From Chitinophagaceae bacterium UBA4412 (lineage in GTDB: Bacteria > Bacteroidota > Bacteroidia > Chitinophagales > Chitinophagaceae), in NCBI GenBank assembly GCA_002400445.1, contig DGQO01000043.1, positions 27,906-44,777 on the forward strand: 16,872 nucleotides of DNA, given 5' to 3'. The notes below the pieces were generated by a model that searched no databases, was not told the origin of the DNA, and was given only the letters and a program-made list of their open reading frames with translations. Positions 1-7,516 of the stretch are shown here, one piece after another. A program made the translations under genes and the position numbers. Positions within the stretch are counted from its first letter, which is position 1; each line of letters opens with the position of its first letter.

Positions 1-650
1 CTGTCTGCCAGTACAATTGTTCTTTGAGCAGCCTGAATCATTTTGCGATTGAGTTGCGCCTCCATCACATGCGTGGCACTAAGGCCAAATTCCATGTCGA
101 TGGCATCTACGCCCAGGAAGCATTTGCTGCAACTAAAATCGTTGAGCATTTGTTCTGCATAGATCCCGGTGCCAGAAGCAGAGCTTTTTCGCAGCAAGCC
201 ACCCAGTACCATAACTTCTACATCAGGATGCCGGTTTAGTTCTGTAGCCACATTTAGCGCTGCAGTGAGTACCGTAATCTTTCCCGCATGCTTGATTTCA
301 GTAGCCAGGGCCAGCACCGTGGTGCCAGACCCAATGATAATACAGTCTTTAGGCTCCAGCAAAGCAGCAGCCGCCTTGGCAATAGCTGCTTTTTCTTCCG
401 TGTTTATTTTTTCTTTTTCACTCACATGCCGGTCTGGCGTGTAAGGATTAATGAGCGAGGCTCCCCCATGGGTTCTAAAGAGCAGGTCTTTTAACTCCAG
501 CACCTTTAAATCCTTGCGGATCGTTACGGACGATACGCTCAAATCATCGCAAAGTTCGGGCACAGTTACCTGTCCTTCTTTTTTAAGTTTATCTAAAATA
601 TGGCGATGTCTTTCGGCAAGATTTACAACGGCTTGATGGGAGTGAGGCAT
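1..650 (-). CDS. DeoR/GlpR-family transcriptional repressor (C-terminus cut by window edge)
   Basis: This frame is open from an ATG at 650-648 to the window edge, giving 216 complete residues with no stop. The N-terminus (about residues 12-63) is a DeoR-type winged helix-turn-helix: RHRHILDKL, then VPELCDDLSVSSVTIRKDL as the recognition region, then the FRTHGGA motif that closes this domain. The rest is the DeoR sensor domain, a sugar-phosphate-isomerase-like fold, with IGSGTTVLALA (106-116), VLGGLLRK (148-155) and FLGVDAI (178-184). The family binds phosphorylated sugars and represses carbohydrate genes. Members are usually about 250-260 aa, so roughly 40 residues lie outside the window. The regulated genes are unknown; they may be downstream, beyond the left edge. 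The gene diverges from the phosphoesterase on its right. Confidence 0.9.
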   Translation of the reverse strand, partial: MPHSHQAVVNLAERHRHILDKLKKEGQVTVPELCDDLSVSSVTIRKDLKVLELKDLLFRTHGGASLINPYTPDRHVSEKEKINTEEKAAIAKAAAALLEPKDCIIIGSGTTVLALATEIKHAGKITVLTAALNVATELNRHPDVEVMVLGGLLRKSSASGTGIYAEQMLNDFSCSKCFLGVDAIDMEFGLSATHVMEAQLNRKMIQAAQRTIVLAD

Positions 651-954
651 AGATGGGACTGCGTTTAAATTACCAAATTGGGCAGCATGTTCATGATTAC
701 ATTACGAAGGCTCAGCTGCTCATCTCCCACTTACAAAAAAGGGAGTGCTGCAAAACTATTGTTTCTGCGCATCATCCTATGCAATGCTTTATTCTTTTAT
801 GTTGAATTTTCCGCTTACTTGGCCTTTTCTTTCCACAGAAACCAGCTACTTTTACGGCCGAATATTCCTGGGGTAAGGCGATTATTTCTGTTTCCAACCC
901 TGGATTTGCAACTGCGCCTTAATCTCCGATTGACTGTACGACAAAACGCTTTTT
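651..954. other. Divergent intergenic region with no gene recognised
   Basis: This 304-bp gap separates the minus-strand DeoR-type gene from the plus-strand phosphoesterase and must hold both promoters. I find no convincing TTTG/TAnnTTTG pair. The nearest is TGGATTTG at 901-908, one mismatch from the -7 element and about 45 bp before the phosphoesterase ATG, but it lacks a good upstream TTTG. An open frame starting at 678 overlaps the phosphoesterase in another frame, and I regard it as spurious. No clear palindromic operator for the repressor was seen. Confidence 0.5.
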
Positions 955-2388
955 ATGATGAACAGACGGAAATTTATACAACAATTTACCTGGCTTACCG
1001 GAGGTTTTATTTTGGCCGGAGATCTTTTATCTACCACGCAGGGCAGGGGCATCAAAAAAGTAAGGGGCAGCGTTTCTTCAAATGGTCGTGGTATTGCCAA
1101 TGTGGTAATCAGTGATGGATATTCCGTTGTTGTCACAAACGCCAAGGGTAAATTTGAATTTCCTGCACATCCGGCAGCCGTAAGTGTTTTCATCAGCACA
1201 CCAGCAGGCTATGCGTTTCTGCAAGAAAAAAAAATTGCCCGTCATTACATGCTTTTTGATGGGTCGGCTACTAAGATGGATTTTGATTTTAAACTTACGC
1301 CTCTTGCCACAAATGATGAAGAGCATGACTTTTTCGTATGGGCAGATCCGCAGGTACAAAATGAACAGGATGTGCAGCGCATGATGAACGAGTCTGTGCC
1401 CAGCGTACAAAGTTTGGTAAAAACCTATCCTGCCGATGCGCTGCTGCATGGCATTTGCGTAGGTGATATCGTATGGGACAAGCCGGAACTTTTTGTAGAA
1501 TATGATAAGGCCGTAGCCGCCATGAACATCCCATTTTTCCAGTGCCTGGGTAATCATGATATGGATTACAACAAAGGGGGAGACGAAACTTCAGACGATA
1601 CTTTTCAACAGAATTATGGACCCACTTATTATTCTTTTAATCGGGGAAAAGCACATTATGTGGTAATGGATAATGTTAGGTACCTGGGTAAAGACAAGGA
1701 CTATGATGGTTTTATCCAGCAACACCAGTTAGACTGGCTTCAAAAGGATCTTGCCTTTGTACCAAAGGATCACTTGCTTATTCTTTGCGTGCACATCCCC
1801 GTGCATAAAGGCACTAAGAATAACGAGGCGTTGTATCGTTTGTTAGAAGACCGGCAGGTGCACATTATGAGTGGGCACACCCATTATATGCAAAATGTAA
1901 TAAAAGGTAATATTTATGAGCACAACCATGCTGCGGTTTGTGGGGCCTGGTGGAGCGGCGATATTTGTGACGATGGCTCTCCAAACGGCTATGCTGTTTA
2001 TAAGGTGAAAGGAAACCAGCTCCAGTGGCGCTACCAGGGAACCGGCAATCCCGTTTCTCATCAATTAAGGGCTTATTTTAAAGCCACCGAAACCGGGGAT
2101 CACTTGATGGAGGTTAATATCTGGAATAGCGATGCCCATTGGAAAACAGAGTTTTGGGTAGATGGTGTTGCAAGGGGGAGTCTCACACGTTTTGAAGGGC
2201 TCGATGCACTTGCCTTCAAAACAATGCAGGGACCCACACTGCCCGCCATACGGTCCTGGGCAGAACCAAAAATTACAGGGCATTTATTCAAAGCACATAT
2301 TTCTTCAGAGGCTAAAGAAGTACGTATCCTGGCCACCGATCCATTTGGCCAGCAATATAGTATCACGGAAAAGGTAGCTTTTGGCTGA
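955..2388 (+). CDS. Secreted calcineurin-like metallophosphoesterase (MetallophosN/C architecture)
   Basis: The 477-aa protein starts with NRRKFIQ and a hydrophobic stretch, a Tat-like or general export signal, so it probably acts in the periplasm or outside the cell. Residues about 34-90 resemble a carboxypeptidase-regulatory-like beta domain (RGSVSSNGRGIANVVISDG). The catalytic domain follows with dimetal motifs in order: DPQ (131-133, with Gln where DxH is usual), GD (170-171), GNHD (199-202), H280 in CVHIPVH, and GHTH (307-310). From about residue 385 a beta-rich tail fits the MetallophosC domain. The family hydrolyses phosphomono- or diesters; the substrate here cannot be told. ATG codons at 955 and 958 are both possible starts. 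No operon partner is evident. Confidence 0.9.
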   Translation: MMNRRKFIQQFTWLTGGFILAGDLLSTTQGRGIKKVRGSVSSNGRGIANVVISDGYSVVVTNAKGKFEFPAHPAAVSVFISTPAGYAFLQEKKIARHYMLFDGSATKMDFDFKLTPLATNDEEHDFFVWADPQVQNEQDVQRMMNESVPSVQSLVKTYPADALLHGICVGDIVWDKPELFVEYDKAVAAMNIPFFQCLGNHDMDYNKGGDETSDDTFQQNYGPTYYSFNRGKAHYVVMDNVRYLGKDKDYDGFIQQHQLDWLQKDLAFVPKDHLLILCVHIPVHKGTKNNEALYRLLEDRQVHIMSGHTHYMQNVIKGNIYEHNHAAVCGAWWSGDICDDGSPNGYAVYKVKGNQLQWRYQGTGNPVSHQLRAYFKATETGDHLMEVNIWNSDAHWKTEFWVDGVARGSLTRFEGLDALAFKTMQGPTLPAIRSWAEPKITGHLFKAHISSEAKEVRILATDPFGQQYSITEKVAFG

Positions 2389-2566
2389 TATAAAGTGCTG
2401 TCATACAAAACGAAGAAGATCTAAAATTGCATTTTTTTGCTTTACATTTTATTCTAATTTTTCAAATTCGTGGAAAAGTTTTCGCAGTTTCATGCGTAAA
2501 CCCCCGGAATCTCATTGTTGTTTAGTTTGGCCTGATTATATCAAGGTTCTCATAAAACAAATCAAC

Positions 2567-2842
2567 ATGAAAGAACAAATCATTTATTTCGCACGCCGAA
2601 CATGGCTCCTGGTTGTACTGGCAGTAATGAACTTAAATCTCCTGGCTCAGGAAGCTGAAACGGGTGGATCAAGCACAACGTCTACAACCACCAACACAAG
2701 CACGACAACCAATAGCTTTGTAATGCAGCCCTGGATGTGGGTAGTAGGAGGTATAGTGGTTTTAATTATTATTATTGCGCTCCTTCGTGGCAATTCCTCC
2801 ACTACGGAGTCTCGTACTACTATTATTAAAGACAAGGTTTAA
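2567..2842 (+). CDS. Small single-pass membrane protein, unknown function
   Basis: I do not recognise this 91-aa protein. Residues 1-28 look like a signal peptide (charged start, WLLVVLAVMNLNLLA, then Q). A low-complexity Ser/Thr/Asn linker follows (about 34-50), then a strong transmembrane helix (about 56-73, MWVVGGIVVLIIIIALL) and a short polar tail ending in KDKV. If the signal is cleaved, the mature protein would have a Thr-rich segment outside and a short cytoplasmic tail; if not, it spans the membrane twice. I chose the ATG at 2567 because it gives a proper signal peptide. The same frame is open upstream to 2381, but that extension overlaps the phosphoesterase end and is basic and non-hydrophobic. 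A sequence-specific role cannot be assigned. Confidence 0.65.
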   Translation: MKEQIIYFARRTWLLVVLAVMNLNLLAQEAETGGSSTTSTTTNTSTTTNSFVMQPWMWVVGGIVVLIIIIALLRGNSSTTESRTTIIKDKV

Positions 2843-2888
2843 AGTCTCTCCCTGCCGATAGAATGTTTCTTCAAGGTGAGAATAAATG

Positions 2889-2968
2889 CCGGGTGCTACT
2901 GTACCTGATGGTAAACGTAAGAAAGGCTTCAGCCGTTCACTAAATCCAGCAGGGCATAATGCACCCGG
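2889..2968 (+). other. Long-range inverted repeat, possible 3'-end RNA structure or terminator
   Basis: CCGGGTGC at 2889-2896 is the exact reverse complement of GCACCCGG at 2961-2968, and the plus strand continues as a T-rich stretch (TTTCTTTAGTTT). The 64-nt interior contains smaller pairings: TACC/GGTA around 2902-2913 and a GGC-TTCA-GCC hairpin. It lies in the gap between the convergent small-protein gene and the minus-strand barrel gene. It could be the structured 3' end of the small-protein transcript. No known RNA family was recognised. Confidence 0.35.
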
Positions 2969-3080
2969 TTTCTTTAGTTTAACAGCACCTGAGTTGTTTC
3001 AGCATTGTTGCCGGCAATAAAGAATTTGGTTTGTGTCCATCCTCTTTTATTTTGCCAAAGGCAGATCAAATAGTTTGAAC

Positions 3081-3932
3081 CTAGTAAATATTCGTGGGGC
3101 AACCCAATTTGGATGCCTTGTTTTTATTGGAGCTTGCTTTATTTCCAAAGTTGTAAGAAATTCTGAATGCCGGAAAATAGTACCAATCCTTTTGTTTGGG
3201 GTTGCCTCTTATCTTACCTTCTGCCGGATATCCGGGTGCACCCACGTTTTCATCTGCCCGATAGGCATAATAGGTGGCGAGGGGACCCCGGGCATTCGCC
3301 AACACAGTAGAATCTGCATATGTTCCGCTTACATCATCTAAATAATCTGTAAATAATTTTCGCAGGCCAAATTCAACACCCAACTCTAGTTGGGGAGACA
3401 ATGCTAGCTTAAAACCCGCACCAAAGGGTATGGCAAACTGATTATTGCTGTATAATTTTTTCTCAGGGTATTGTGGCAGTCCCTGGCCTTCTGTGGTTAA
3501 TGTTCTCAGGTAAACCCTCGCATTAGTGCTGTCTTTAACATAGGGGTTAAAATGAAATGCTGCTACACCGCCAAATACATAAGGGGTAAATCCACGTTCT
3601 TCCAAATCAAGAAAATTGTATTCCGCAGCAAGTTGAGCTTCCCAAACATTGGTTATAAATGAAAGGTTGCGGCTATATGTGTTTTTACTTTTATCAAGTT
3701 GCTGATCCTCTGCTTTAAGCTTGAGATAAGTGGCGGCAGCTCTTATATTTACATGTGGCGATAGCTTATAAGTAAGCCCCAGACCAACAGCAGGGTTGAG
3801 GTTGGTAAAGCGTTTATAGATTAAATCTCCCTGGTAGTCTGCAATACCACCGTAAAAATTTGCCTGTAATGGCTGGGAGAATGCAGCGGAACTGGCGATA
3901 CAAAGAGCAGCCACAAAGCTTAATTTGGTCAT
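3081..3932 (-). CDS. Outer-membrane beta-barrel protein, DUF6089/PorG-like
   Basis: The 283-aa protein begins with a signal peptide (MTKLSFVAALCIASSAAFSQ), followed by alternating amphipathic strands typical of an 8-stranded-type barrel. Two motifs point to the DUF6089 group: TDYLDDVSGTY at 195-205 and RGNPKQKDWYYF at 242-253, before a final strand (FRISYNF) and a basic tail. PorG of the type IX secretion system belongs to the same broad family, but many paralogues exist, so a secretion role is only a possibility. I chose the ATG at 3932-3930 because it gives a clean signal peptide. The frame extends 24 codons upstream, but that would bury the signal and overlap the likely promoter. It is transcribed divergently from rpsJ. 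Confidence 0.8.
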   Translation of the reverse strand: MTKLSFVAALCIASSAAFSQPLQANFYGGIADYQGDLIYKRFTNLNPAVGLGLTYKLSPHVNIRAAATYLKLKAEDQQLDKSKNTYSRNLSFITNVWEAQLAAEYNFLDLEERGFTPYVFGGVAAFHFNPYVKDSTNARVYLRTLTTEGQGLPQYPEKKLYSNNQFAIPFGAGFKLALSPQLELGVEFGLRKLFTDYLDDVSGTYADSTVLANARGPLATYYAYRADENVGAPGYPAEGKIRGNPKQKDWYYFPAFRISYNFGNKASSNKNKASKLGCPTNIY

Positions 3933-3976
3933 GAATAAAATTTGTGAGAAGTATTCAAAAACCATTCCTAAGGCTG

Positions 3977-4005
3977 CAAACATGCATAATCTTGTGTTTT
4001 TCAAA
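3977..4005 (-). promoter_or_regulatory. Candidate promoter of the outer-membrane barrel gene
   Basis: Read on the minus strand, TTTG (4005-4002) is followed after 17 bp by CATGTTTG (3984-3977). That is one mismatch from the Bacteroidota -7 element TAnnTTTG, with a spacer slightly shorter than usual. It would leave a leader of roughly 40 nt before the chosen start codon. This is weak support compared with the rpsJ promoter. Confidence 0.3.
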
Positions 4006-4024
4006 AAAAAACTTCTCCTAAACC

Positions 4025-4055
4025 TTTGAAGTTTAATTGTGCAGCGTTACCTTTG
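4025..4055 (+). promoter_or_regulatory. Bacteroidota-type promoter of the ribosomal-protein operon
   Basis: TTTG at 4025-4028 and TACCTTTG at 4048-4055 are separated by 19 bp. This is an exact match to the primary sigma factor promoter of Bacteroidota (TTTG, 19-21 bp, TAnnTTTG). Transcription would start near 4060, giving a leader of only about 37 nt before rpsJ. The leader carries AATTCAAAA twice (4063-4071 and 4077-4085). It is too short to hold a leader like the one that binds L4 in E. coli, so any feedback control must act elsewhere. Confidence 0.8.
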
Positions 4056-4096
4056 CACTCCAAATTCAAAAAACGGAATTCAAAAGTTCTTTAAAT

Positions 4097-4402
4097 ATGT
4101 CACAACGAATCAGAATCAAGTTGCAGTCTTACGACCACAATTTAGTAGACAAATCTGCGGAGAAGATTGTAAAGACTGTACGAAGTACAGGGGCAGTAGT
4201 AACGGGGCCAATTCCATTACCTACGCACAAGAAAATTTTTACGGTGTTGCGTTCGCCGCACGTAAATAAAAAGGCTCGTGAGCAATTTCAGTTGTGCACA
4301 CACAAACGTTTATTAGATATCTACACCAGCAGCAGCCGTACGGTTGACGCTCTAAGTAAATTAGACCTGCCTAGTGGTGTTGATGTTGAGATCAAAGCTT
4401 GA
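4097..4402 (+). CDS. rpsJ: 30S ribosomal protein S10 (uS10)
   Basis: The 101-aa product matches uS10 over its full length, with GPIPLPT at 37-43 and [12 protein letters not shown] at 53-64, the extended loop that packs into the 30S head. uS10 also acts as NusE in transcription antitermination and NusG contacts, through the same surface. It is the first gene of the block, about 37 nt after the predicted transcription start. The ATG at 4097 is chosen over an in-frame ATG 60 nt upstream, which lies before the promoter's -7 element. There is no Shine-Dalgarno sequence; the leader is A-rich, as usual in this phylum. Confidence 0.98.
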   Translation: MSQRIRIKLQSYDHNLVDKSAEKIVKTVRSTGAVVTGPIPLPTHKKIFTVLRSPHVNKKAREQFQLCTHKRLLDIYTSSSRTVDALSKLDLPSGVDVEIKA

Positions 4403-4408
4403 TGAACC

Positions 4409-4425
4409 CCCCGGATTAATCGGGG
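4409..4425 (+). other. GC-rich hairpin in the rpsJ-rplC spacer
   Basis: CCCCG (4409-4413) pairs with CGGGG (4421-4425), with a possible G-U pair extending it inward and an AT-rich loop. No T-run follows, so it is not a standard terminator. It starts 6 nt after the rpsJ stop codon and could protect or define an mRNA end. Confidence 0.55.
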
Positions 4426-4466
4426 AGGCACCAGGTAAGCTCTTAAAAAGAAATTAAAACACCTAA

Positions 4467-4493
4467 CTCTTGCATACTGATGCAGTACAAGAG
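4467..4493 (+). other. Bulged hairpin upstream of rplC
   Basis: CTCTTG (4467-4472) pairs with CAAGAG (4488-4493). Inside, TACTG (4475-4479) pairs with CAGTA (4483-4487) around an ATG triloop, leaving CA as a two-base bulge. The result is an 11-bp interrupted stem that ends 22 nt before the rplC start codon. Its place in front of rplC makes a role in translation or autogenous control conceivable, but nothing in the sequence proves it. Confidence 0.55.
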
Positions 4494-4515
4494 CGCTGGG
4501 TACAAATAAGATACA

Positions 4516-5133
4516 ATGAAAAGTATTATTGGTAAGAAGATCGGGATGACCAGCATCTTTGATACAAACGGCAAGCAAACGGCTGTTACCATCATTGAAG
4601 CCGGCCCATGTGTAGTTACACAAAAGAAAACCGTAGAAACTGACGGTTATAATGCCCTCCAGATAGCTTTTGGCGATAAGAAAGAAAAGCACTCCATCAA
4701 AGCCGAAACCGGCCACTTTGCAAAAGCCAACACAGCTCCTAAAAAATTCGTAAAAGAAATCCGCGATAGCGAATCAGATAAAAATGTAGGTGAATCTATC
4801 ACTGTTGACATTTTTGCCGAAGGCGACAACGTAGAAGTTGTTGGTACTACTAAAGGCAAGGGTTTCCAGGGTGTGGTAAAGCGTCATGGTTTCCATGGTG
4901 TAGGTGAGCAGTCTCACGGTCAGCACGATCGTCAGCGTGCACCGGGTTCTATTGGTAACTCATCTGATGCCAGCCGGGTATTTAAGGGTATGCGCATGGC
5001 AGGTCGTATGGGTGGAGATCAAGTGAAAATGAAAGGACTTAAAGTGGTTAAAATATTCGCTGAGAAGAATTATATCCTCGTGAGTGGTTCTGTACCAGGC
5101 CACAACGGTTCTATTCTTTTAATCAGTAAATAA
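4516..5133 (+). CDS. rplC: 50S ribosomal protein L3 (uL3)
   Basis: The 205-aa protein has the uL3 signature throughout: start [15 protein letters not shown], then [14 protein letters not shown], then RAPGSIG (141-147) followed by [12 protein letters not shown]. The long internal loop carrying these motifs reaches toward the peptidyl-transferase centre and helps nucleate 50S assembly. After GSIG the residue is Asn148, where E. coli has the glutamine methylated by PrmB, so that modification is not expected at this site. It is preceded by a 113-nt spacer with two hairpins and followed by rplD after 43 nt. Confidence 0.98.
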   Translation: MKSIIGKKIGMTSIFDTNGKQTAVTIIEAGPCVVTQKKTVETDGYNALQIAFGDKKEKHSIKAETGHFAKANTAPKKFVKEIRDSESDKNVGESITVDIFAEGDNVEVVGTTKGKGFQGVVKRHGFHGVGEQSHGQHDRQRAPGSIGNSSDASRVFKGMRMAGRMGGDQVKMKGLKVVKIFAEKNYILVSGSVPGHNGSILLISK

Positions 5134-5176
5134 AAAGCTTAAACGGGGCCAGCATGCTCCTTTAAAATAAAGTACA

Positions 5177-5815
5177 ATGCAACTGGATATATTAAATACA
5201 AAAGGCGAAAAGACAGGAAGAACCGTCGACCTGCCGGAAGAAATTTTTGGAATCGAACCCAACGACCATGTGATTTATCTTGCTGTGAAGCAATACCAGG
5301 GTGCACAGCGCCAGGGAACGCACAAGGTAAAGACCCGTATGGAAGTGAAAGGTTCATCTAAGAAACTTCACAAGCAAAAGGGTACTGGCGGAGCTCGTAA
5401 GGGTAACCTGCGTAACCCTTTGTACAAAGGTGGTGGTTCCATCTTTGGCCCCAAGCCGCATAAGTATGACATCAAGCTTAACCGTAAAGTAAAAGACCTG
5501 GCAAAGATGAGCGCTCTTGCTTATAAGGCTAAGGAAAATGCTATCATGGTGCTGGAAGATGTAGTGATGGATGCGCCAAAAACCAAAACTTTCACTGGCA
5601 TTTTAAACAGCCTGAACATCGGCCGTAAAAAAGCACTGGTTGTTATCCCTGAATATGATGACAACTTATACCTGAGCCTTCGCAATGTGCAGGGTGTATG
5701 TGGTACAGTGATCAGCGATATGAATACTTACGACATCTTAAACGCTGGTGTACTGGTGCTTACAGAAAGTGCAGCTAAACTGTTCTCTGTAGAAGATGTA
5801 GAAGCAGATGCATAA
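5177..5815 (+). CDS. rplD: 50S ribosomal protein L4 (uL4)
   Basis: The 212-aa product is uL4. The tunnel-lining extended loop is clear: KQKGTGGARKG (66-76; most bacteria have GTGRAR), then GGGSIFGPKPHKY (85-97). The globular part follows with LVVIPEYDDNLYLSLRNV and the terminal TESAAKLFSVEDVEADA. uL4 helps start 50S assembly and, with uL22, forms the constriction of the nascent-chain tunnel. In E. coli it also represses the S10 operon by binding the leader; here the predicted leader is too short for that structure. The 43-nt spacer before it contains an AGCATGCT palindrome. Confidence 0.98.
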   Translation: MQLDILNTKGEKTGRTVDLPEEIFGIEPNDHVIYLAVKQYQGAQRQGTHKVKTRMEVKGSSKKLHKQKGTGGARKGNLRNPLYKGGGSIFGPKPHKYDIKLNRKVKDLAKMSALAYKAKENAIMVLEDVVMDAPKTKTFTGILNSLNIGRKKALVVIPEYDDNLYLSLRNVQGVCGTVISDMNTYDILNAGVLVLTESAAKLFSVEDVEADA

Positions 5816-5826
5816 TATCGGAATCG

Positions 5827-5838
5827 CCCGCCTGCGGG
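5827..5838 (+). other. Small GC hairpin in the rplD-rplW spacer
   Basis: CCCG (5827-5830) and CGGG (5835-5838) flank a CCTG loop, 11 nt after the rplD stop codon. No T-tract follows. It resembles the other short GC-rich hairpins just after rpsJ and before rplO. Confidence 0.4.
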
Positions 5839-5869
5839 TAATCTAAAACAACGATCAAAAAGAAACGAC

Positions 5870-6172
5870 ATGAAACTGTCTGATGTATTAATAAAGCCTG
5901 TTTTGTCTGAGAAAGCTAATCAGCAAGCAGAAAAATCTAACCGCTACACTTTTGTAGTAGCCCGTAAAGCCAATAAGCTGGAGATTAAGAAAGCTGTAGA
6001 GGAGTTTTATGGCGTGCAGGTAGAGGATGTGAACACTTCTGTTGTTCCTTCTAAATTGAAATCAAAGTACACGAAAGCAGGTTTTATCATTGGCCGCAAG
6101 CCCGCCAAGAAGAAAGCTGTGATTACTGTAGCCAAAGGCGATACCATTGATATATATGGTGCAGCCGTATAA
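5870..6172 (+). CDS. rplW: 50S ribosomal protein L23 (uL23)
   Basis: The 100-aa protein has the uL23 pattern: LIKPVLSEKA near the N-terminus, YTFVVARKANKLEIKKAVEEFYGV in the middle (the beta-alpha core), and a basic segment (GRKPAKKKAVITV). uL23 sits at the tunnel exit, where it is the docking site for trigger factor and signal recognition particle, a link to the secY gene at the end of this operon. Its 54-nt upstream spacer carries one short GC hairpin and then an A-rich leader. Confidence 0.97.
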   Translation: MKLSDVLIKPVLSEKANQQAEKSNRYTFVVARKANKLEIKKAVEEFYGVQVEDVNTSVVPSKLKSKYTKAGFIIGRKPAKKKAVITVAKGDTIDIYGAAV

Positions 6173-6232
6173 GATAATTAATGAATGGTGGTCAGCACCG
6201 CAAAGTTTTGACAAATAAAAAATAATTGAGCA

Positions 6233-7075
6233 ATGGCACTTAGAAAATATAAACCTACTACCGCAGGTACCCGCTGGAGGATTGGTAATGCATACGCAGA
6301 AATAACCACCAACGTACCTGAAAAATCTCTGCTGGAAGCCCAGAAAAATACTGCCGGCAGAAACTCACAAGGTAGAAGGAGTATGCGCTACATGGGCGGT
6401 GGAAACAAGATCATGTATCGTATTATTGATTTTAAGCGGAACAAGAAGAATATTCCTGCTACCGTAAAAACAATTGAGTACGATCCTAACCGTACAGCAT
6501 TTATTGCTTTACTGGCTTATGCTGATGGTGAAAAGCGTTACATCCTTGCACCACAAGGTTTGCAGGTAGGACAAACGATCCTTAGCGGAGATGAGGTTGC
6601 ACCAGAATTAGGAAACGCCCTCATGCTTAAAAATATGCCGTTGGGTACTAACGTTCACAACATTGAAATGCAACCCGGCCAGGGTGGTATCCTGGTAAGA
6701 AGTGCCGGAACTTCTGCCCAGTTGAGCAACAAAGAAGGCAAGTATGCAGTACTTAAAATGCCAAGTGGCGAATTGAGAAGAATACTGGTTAATTGCTATG
6801 CTACTGTAGGTGTTACCAGTAACAGCGATCATAGCCTTGAAAGCATGGGTAAAGCTGGTAGAAACCGTTGGAAAGGTATTCGTCCACGCACAAGAGCGGT
6901 AGCTATGAACCCGGTAGATCACCCAATGGGTGGTGGTGAAGGAAGAGCAAGTGGTGGTCATCCACGCAGTCGTAAGGGCAAGTATGCTAAAGGACAAATT
7001 ACCCGTACAAGAGGAAAAGGTTCAGACAAGATGATCCTTACCCGCAGGAACGGTAAGAAGCTGCCAAACAAATAG
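6233..7075 (+). CDS. rplB: 50S ribosomal protein L2 (uL2)
   Basis: The 280-aa uL2 is near the usual length (273 in E. coli). Features include the [22 protein letters not shown] region, the OB- and SH3-like core, and the [12 protein letters not shown] motif at 226-237 near the peptidyl-transferase centre. The conserved His of DHP (His230) is present; the next variable position is Met232, where E. coli has His. uL2 joins the subunits and is required for peptidyl transfer. The 60-nt spacer before it has a weak GGTG/CACC hairpin (6187-6199). Confidence 0.98.
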   Translation: MALRKYKPTTAGTRWRIGNAYAEITTNVPEKSLLEAQKNTAGRNSQGRRSMRYMGGGNKIMYRIIDFKRNKKNIPATVKTIEYDPNRTAFIALLAYADGEKRYILAPQGLQVGQTILSGDEVAPELGNALMLKNMPLGTNVHNIEMQPGQGGILVRSAGTSAQLSNKEGKYAVLKMPSGELRRILVNCYATVGVTSNSDHSLESMGKAGRNRWKGIRPRTRAVAMNPVDHPMGGGEGRASGGHPRSRKGKYAKGQITRTRGKGSDKMILTRRNGKKLPNK

Positions 7076-7146
7076 AATTTGATGATCAATAGATCAGTTC
7101 AATAGTTAAAATGGTTCCGGCTTAAAAGCAGGAGCAAATAAACAAA

Positions 7147-7199
7147 CCAGGTTCCAGGTTCCGAGAAATCAAAATCTGAAATCGCAAATCAAAAATTAC
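7147..7199 (+). repeat. 7-nt-register tandem repeats in the rplB-rpsS spacer
   Basis: Two heptad arrays adjoin. CCAGGTT occurs twice in tandem from 7147 and is followed by CC. Then units of consensus AAATCNN start at 7172, 7179, 7186 and 7193 (the last reads AAATTAC), with one more AAATC one base out of phase at 7166. The second array ends 2 nt before the rpsS ATG, so it forms the whole leader of that gene. The spacer is 126 nt. Confidence 0.75.
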
Positions 7200-7201
7200 A
7201 A

Positions 7202-7471
7202 ATGGCTCGTTCATTAAAAAAAGGTCCTTACATCGAAGTAAAGTTGGAAAACAAAATACTGGCGATGGCAGAGGGAAAATTGAAAAAGGGTGTGATTAAA
7301 ACCTGGAGTAGAAGAAGCACAATCTCTCCTGATTTTGTAGGACAAACTTTTGCTGTGCACAATGGCAACAAATTTATCCCGGTTTACGTAACTGAATTCA
7401 TGGTAGGGCATAAGCTTGGTGAATTTGCACCAACCAGGAACTTCAGAGGTCACTCAAGCAAAAAAATGTAA
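7202..7471 (+). CDS. rpsS: 30S ribosomal protein S19 (uS19)
   Basis: The 89-aa protein is a full-length uS19: [11 protein letters not shown] at the start, [22 protein letters not shown] in the middle, and [17 protein letters not shown] near the C-terminus. It binds the 30S head next to uS13 and contacts the A-site finger region. The start codon is immediately preceded by the AAATCNN heptad array rather than by a ribosome binding site. Confidence 0.98.
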   Translation: MARSLKKGPYIEVKLENKILAMAEGKLKKGVIKTWSRRSTISPDFVGQTFAVHNGNKFIPVYVTEFMVGHKLGEFAPTRNFRGHSSKKM

Positions 7472-7516
7472 TAATCCGTTACTGGTTATTCGTCCAGAAA
7501 CAAGAAACTTAATAAA

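Noticed and set aside
678..1115. Plus-strand open frame of 145 codons upstream of and overlapping the phosphoesterase
   Set aside because: It overlaps the well-supported phosphoesterase start in another frame and its product has no recognisable domain or credible signal.
2889..2968. Similarity of an ACCTGATGG segment to part of the TPP riboswitch
   Set aside because: The other conserved TPP elements (the GCTGAGA segment and the terminal GCGTAGGGA) are missing and no thiamine gene follows on either strand.
2843..3010. Minus-strand open stretch of over 45 codons with protein-like composition in the convergent gap
   Set aside because: It has an upstream stop and no start codon, and runs into the small membrane-protein gene. 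At this length it is compatible with chance.
3933..4004. Longer start for the outer-membrane barrel gene, 24 codons upstream
   Set aside because: It would place the signal peptide internally and overlap the likely promoter.
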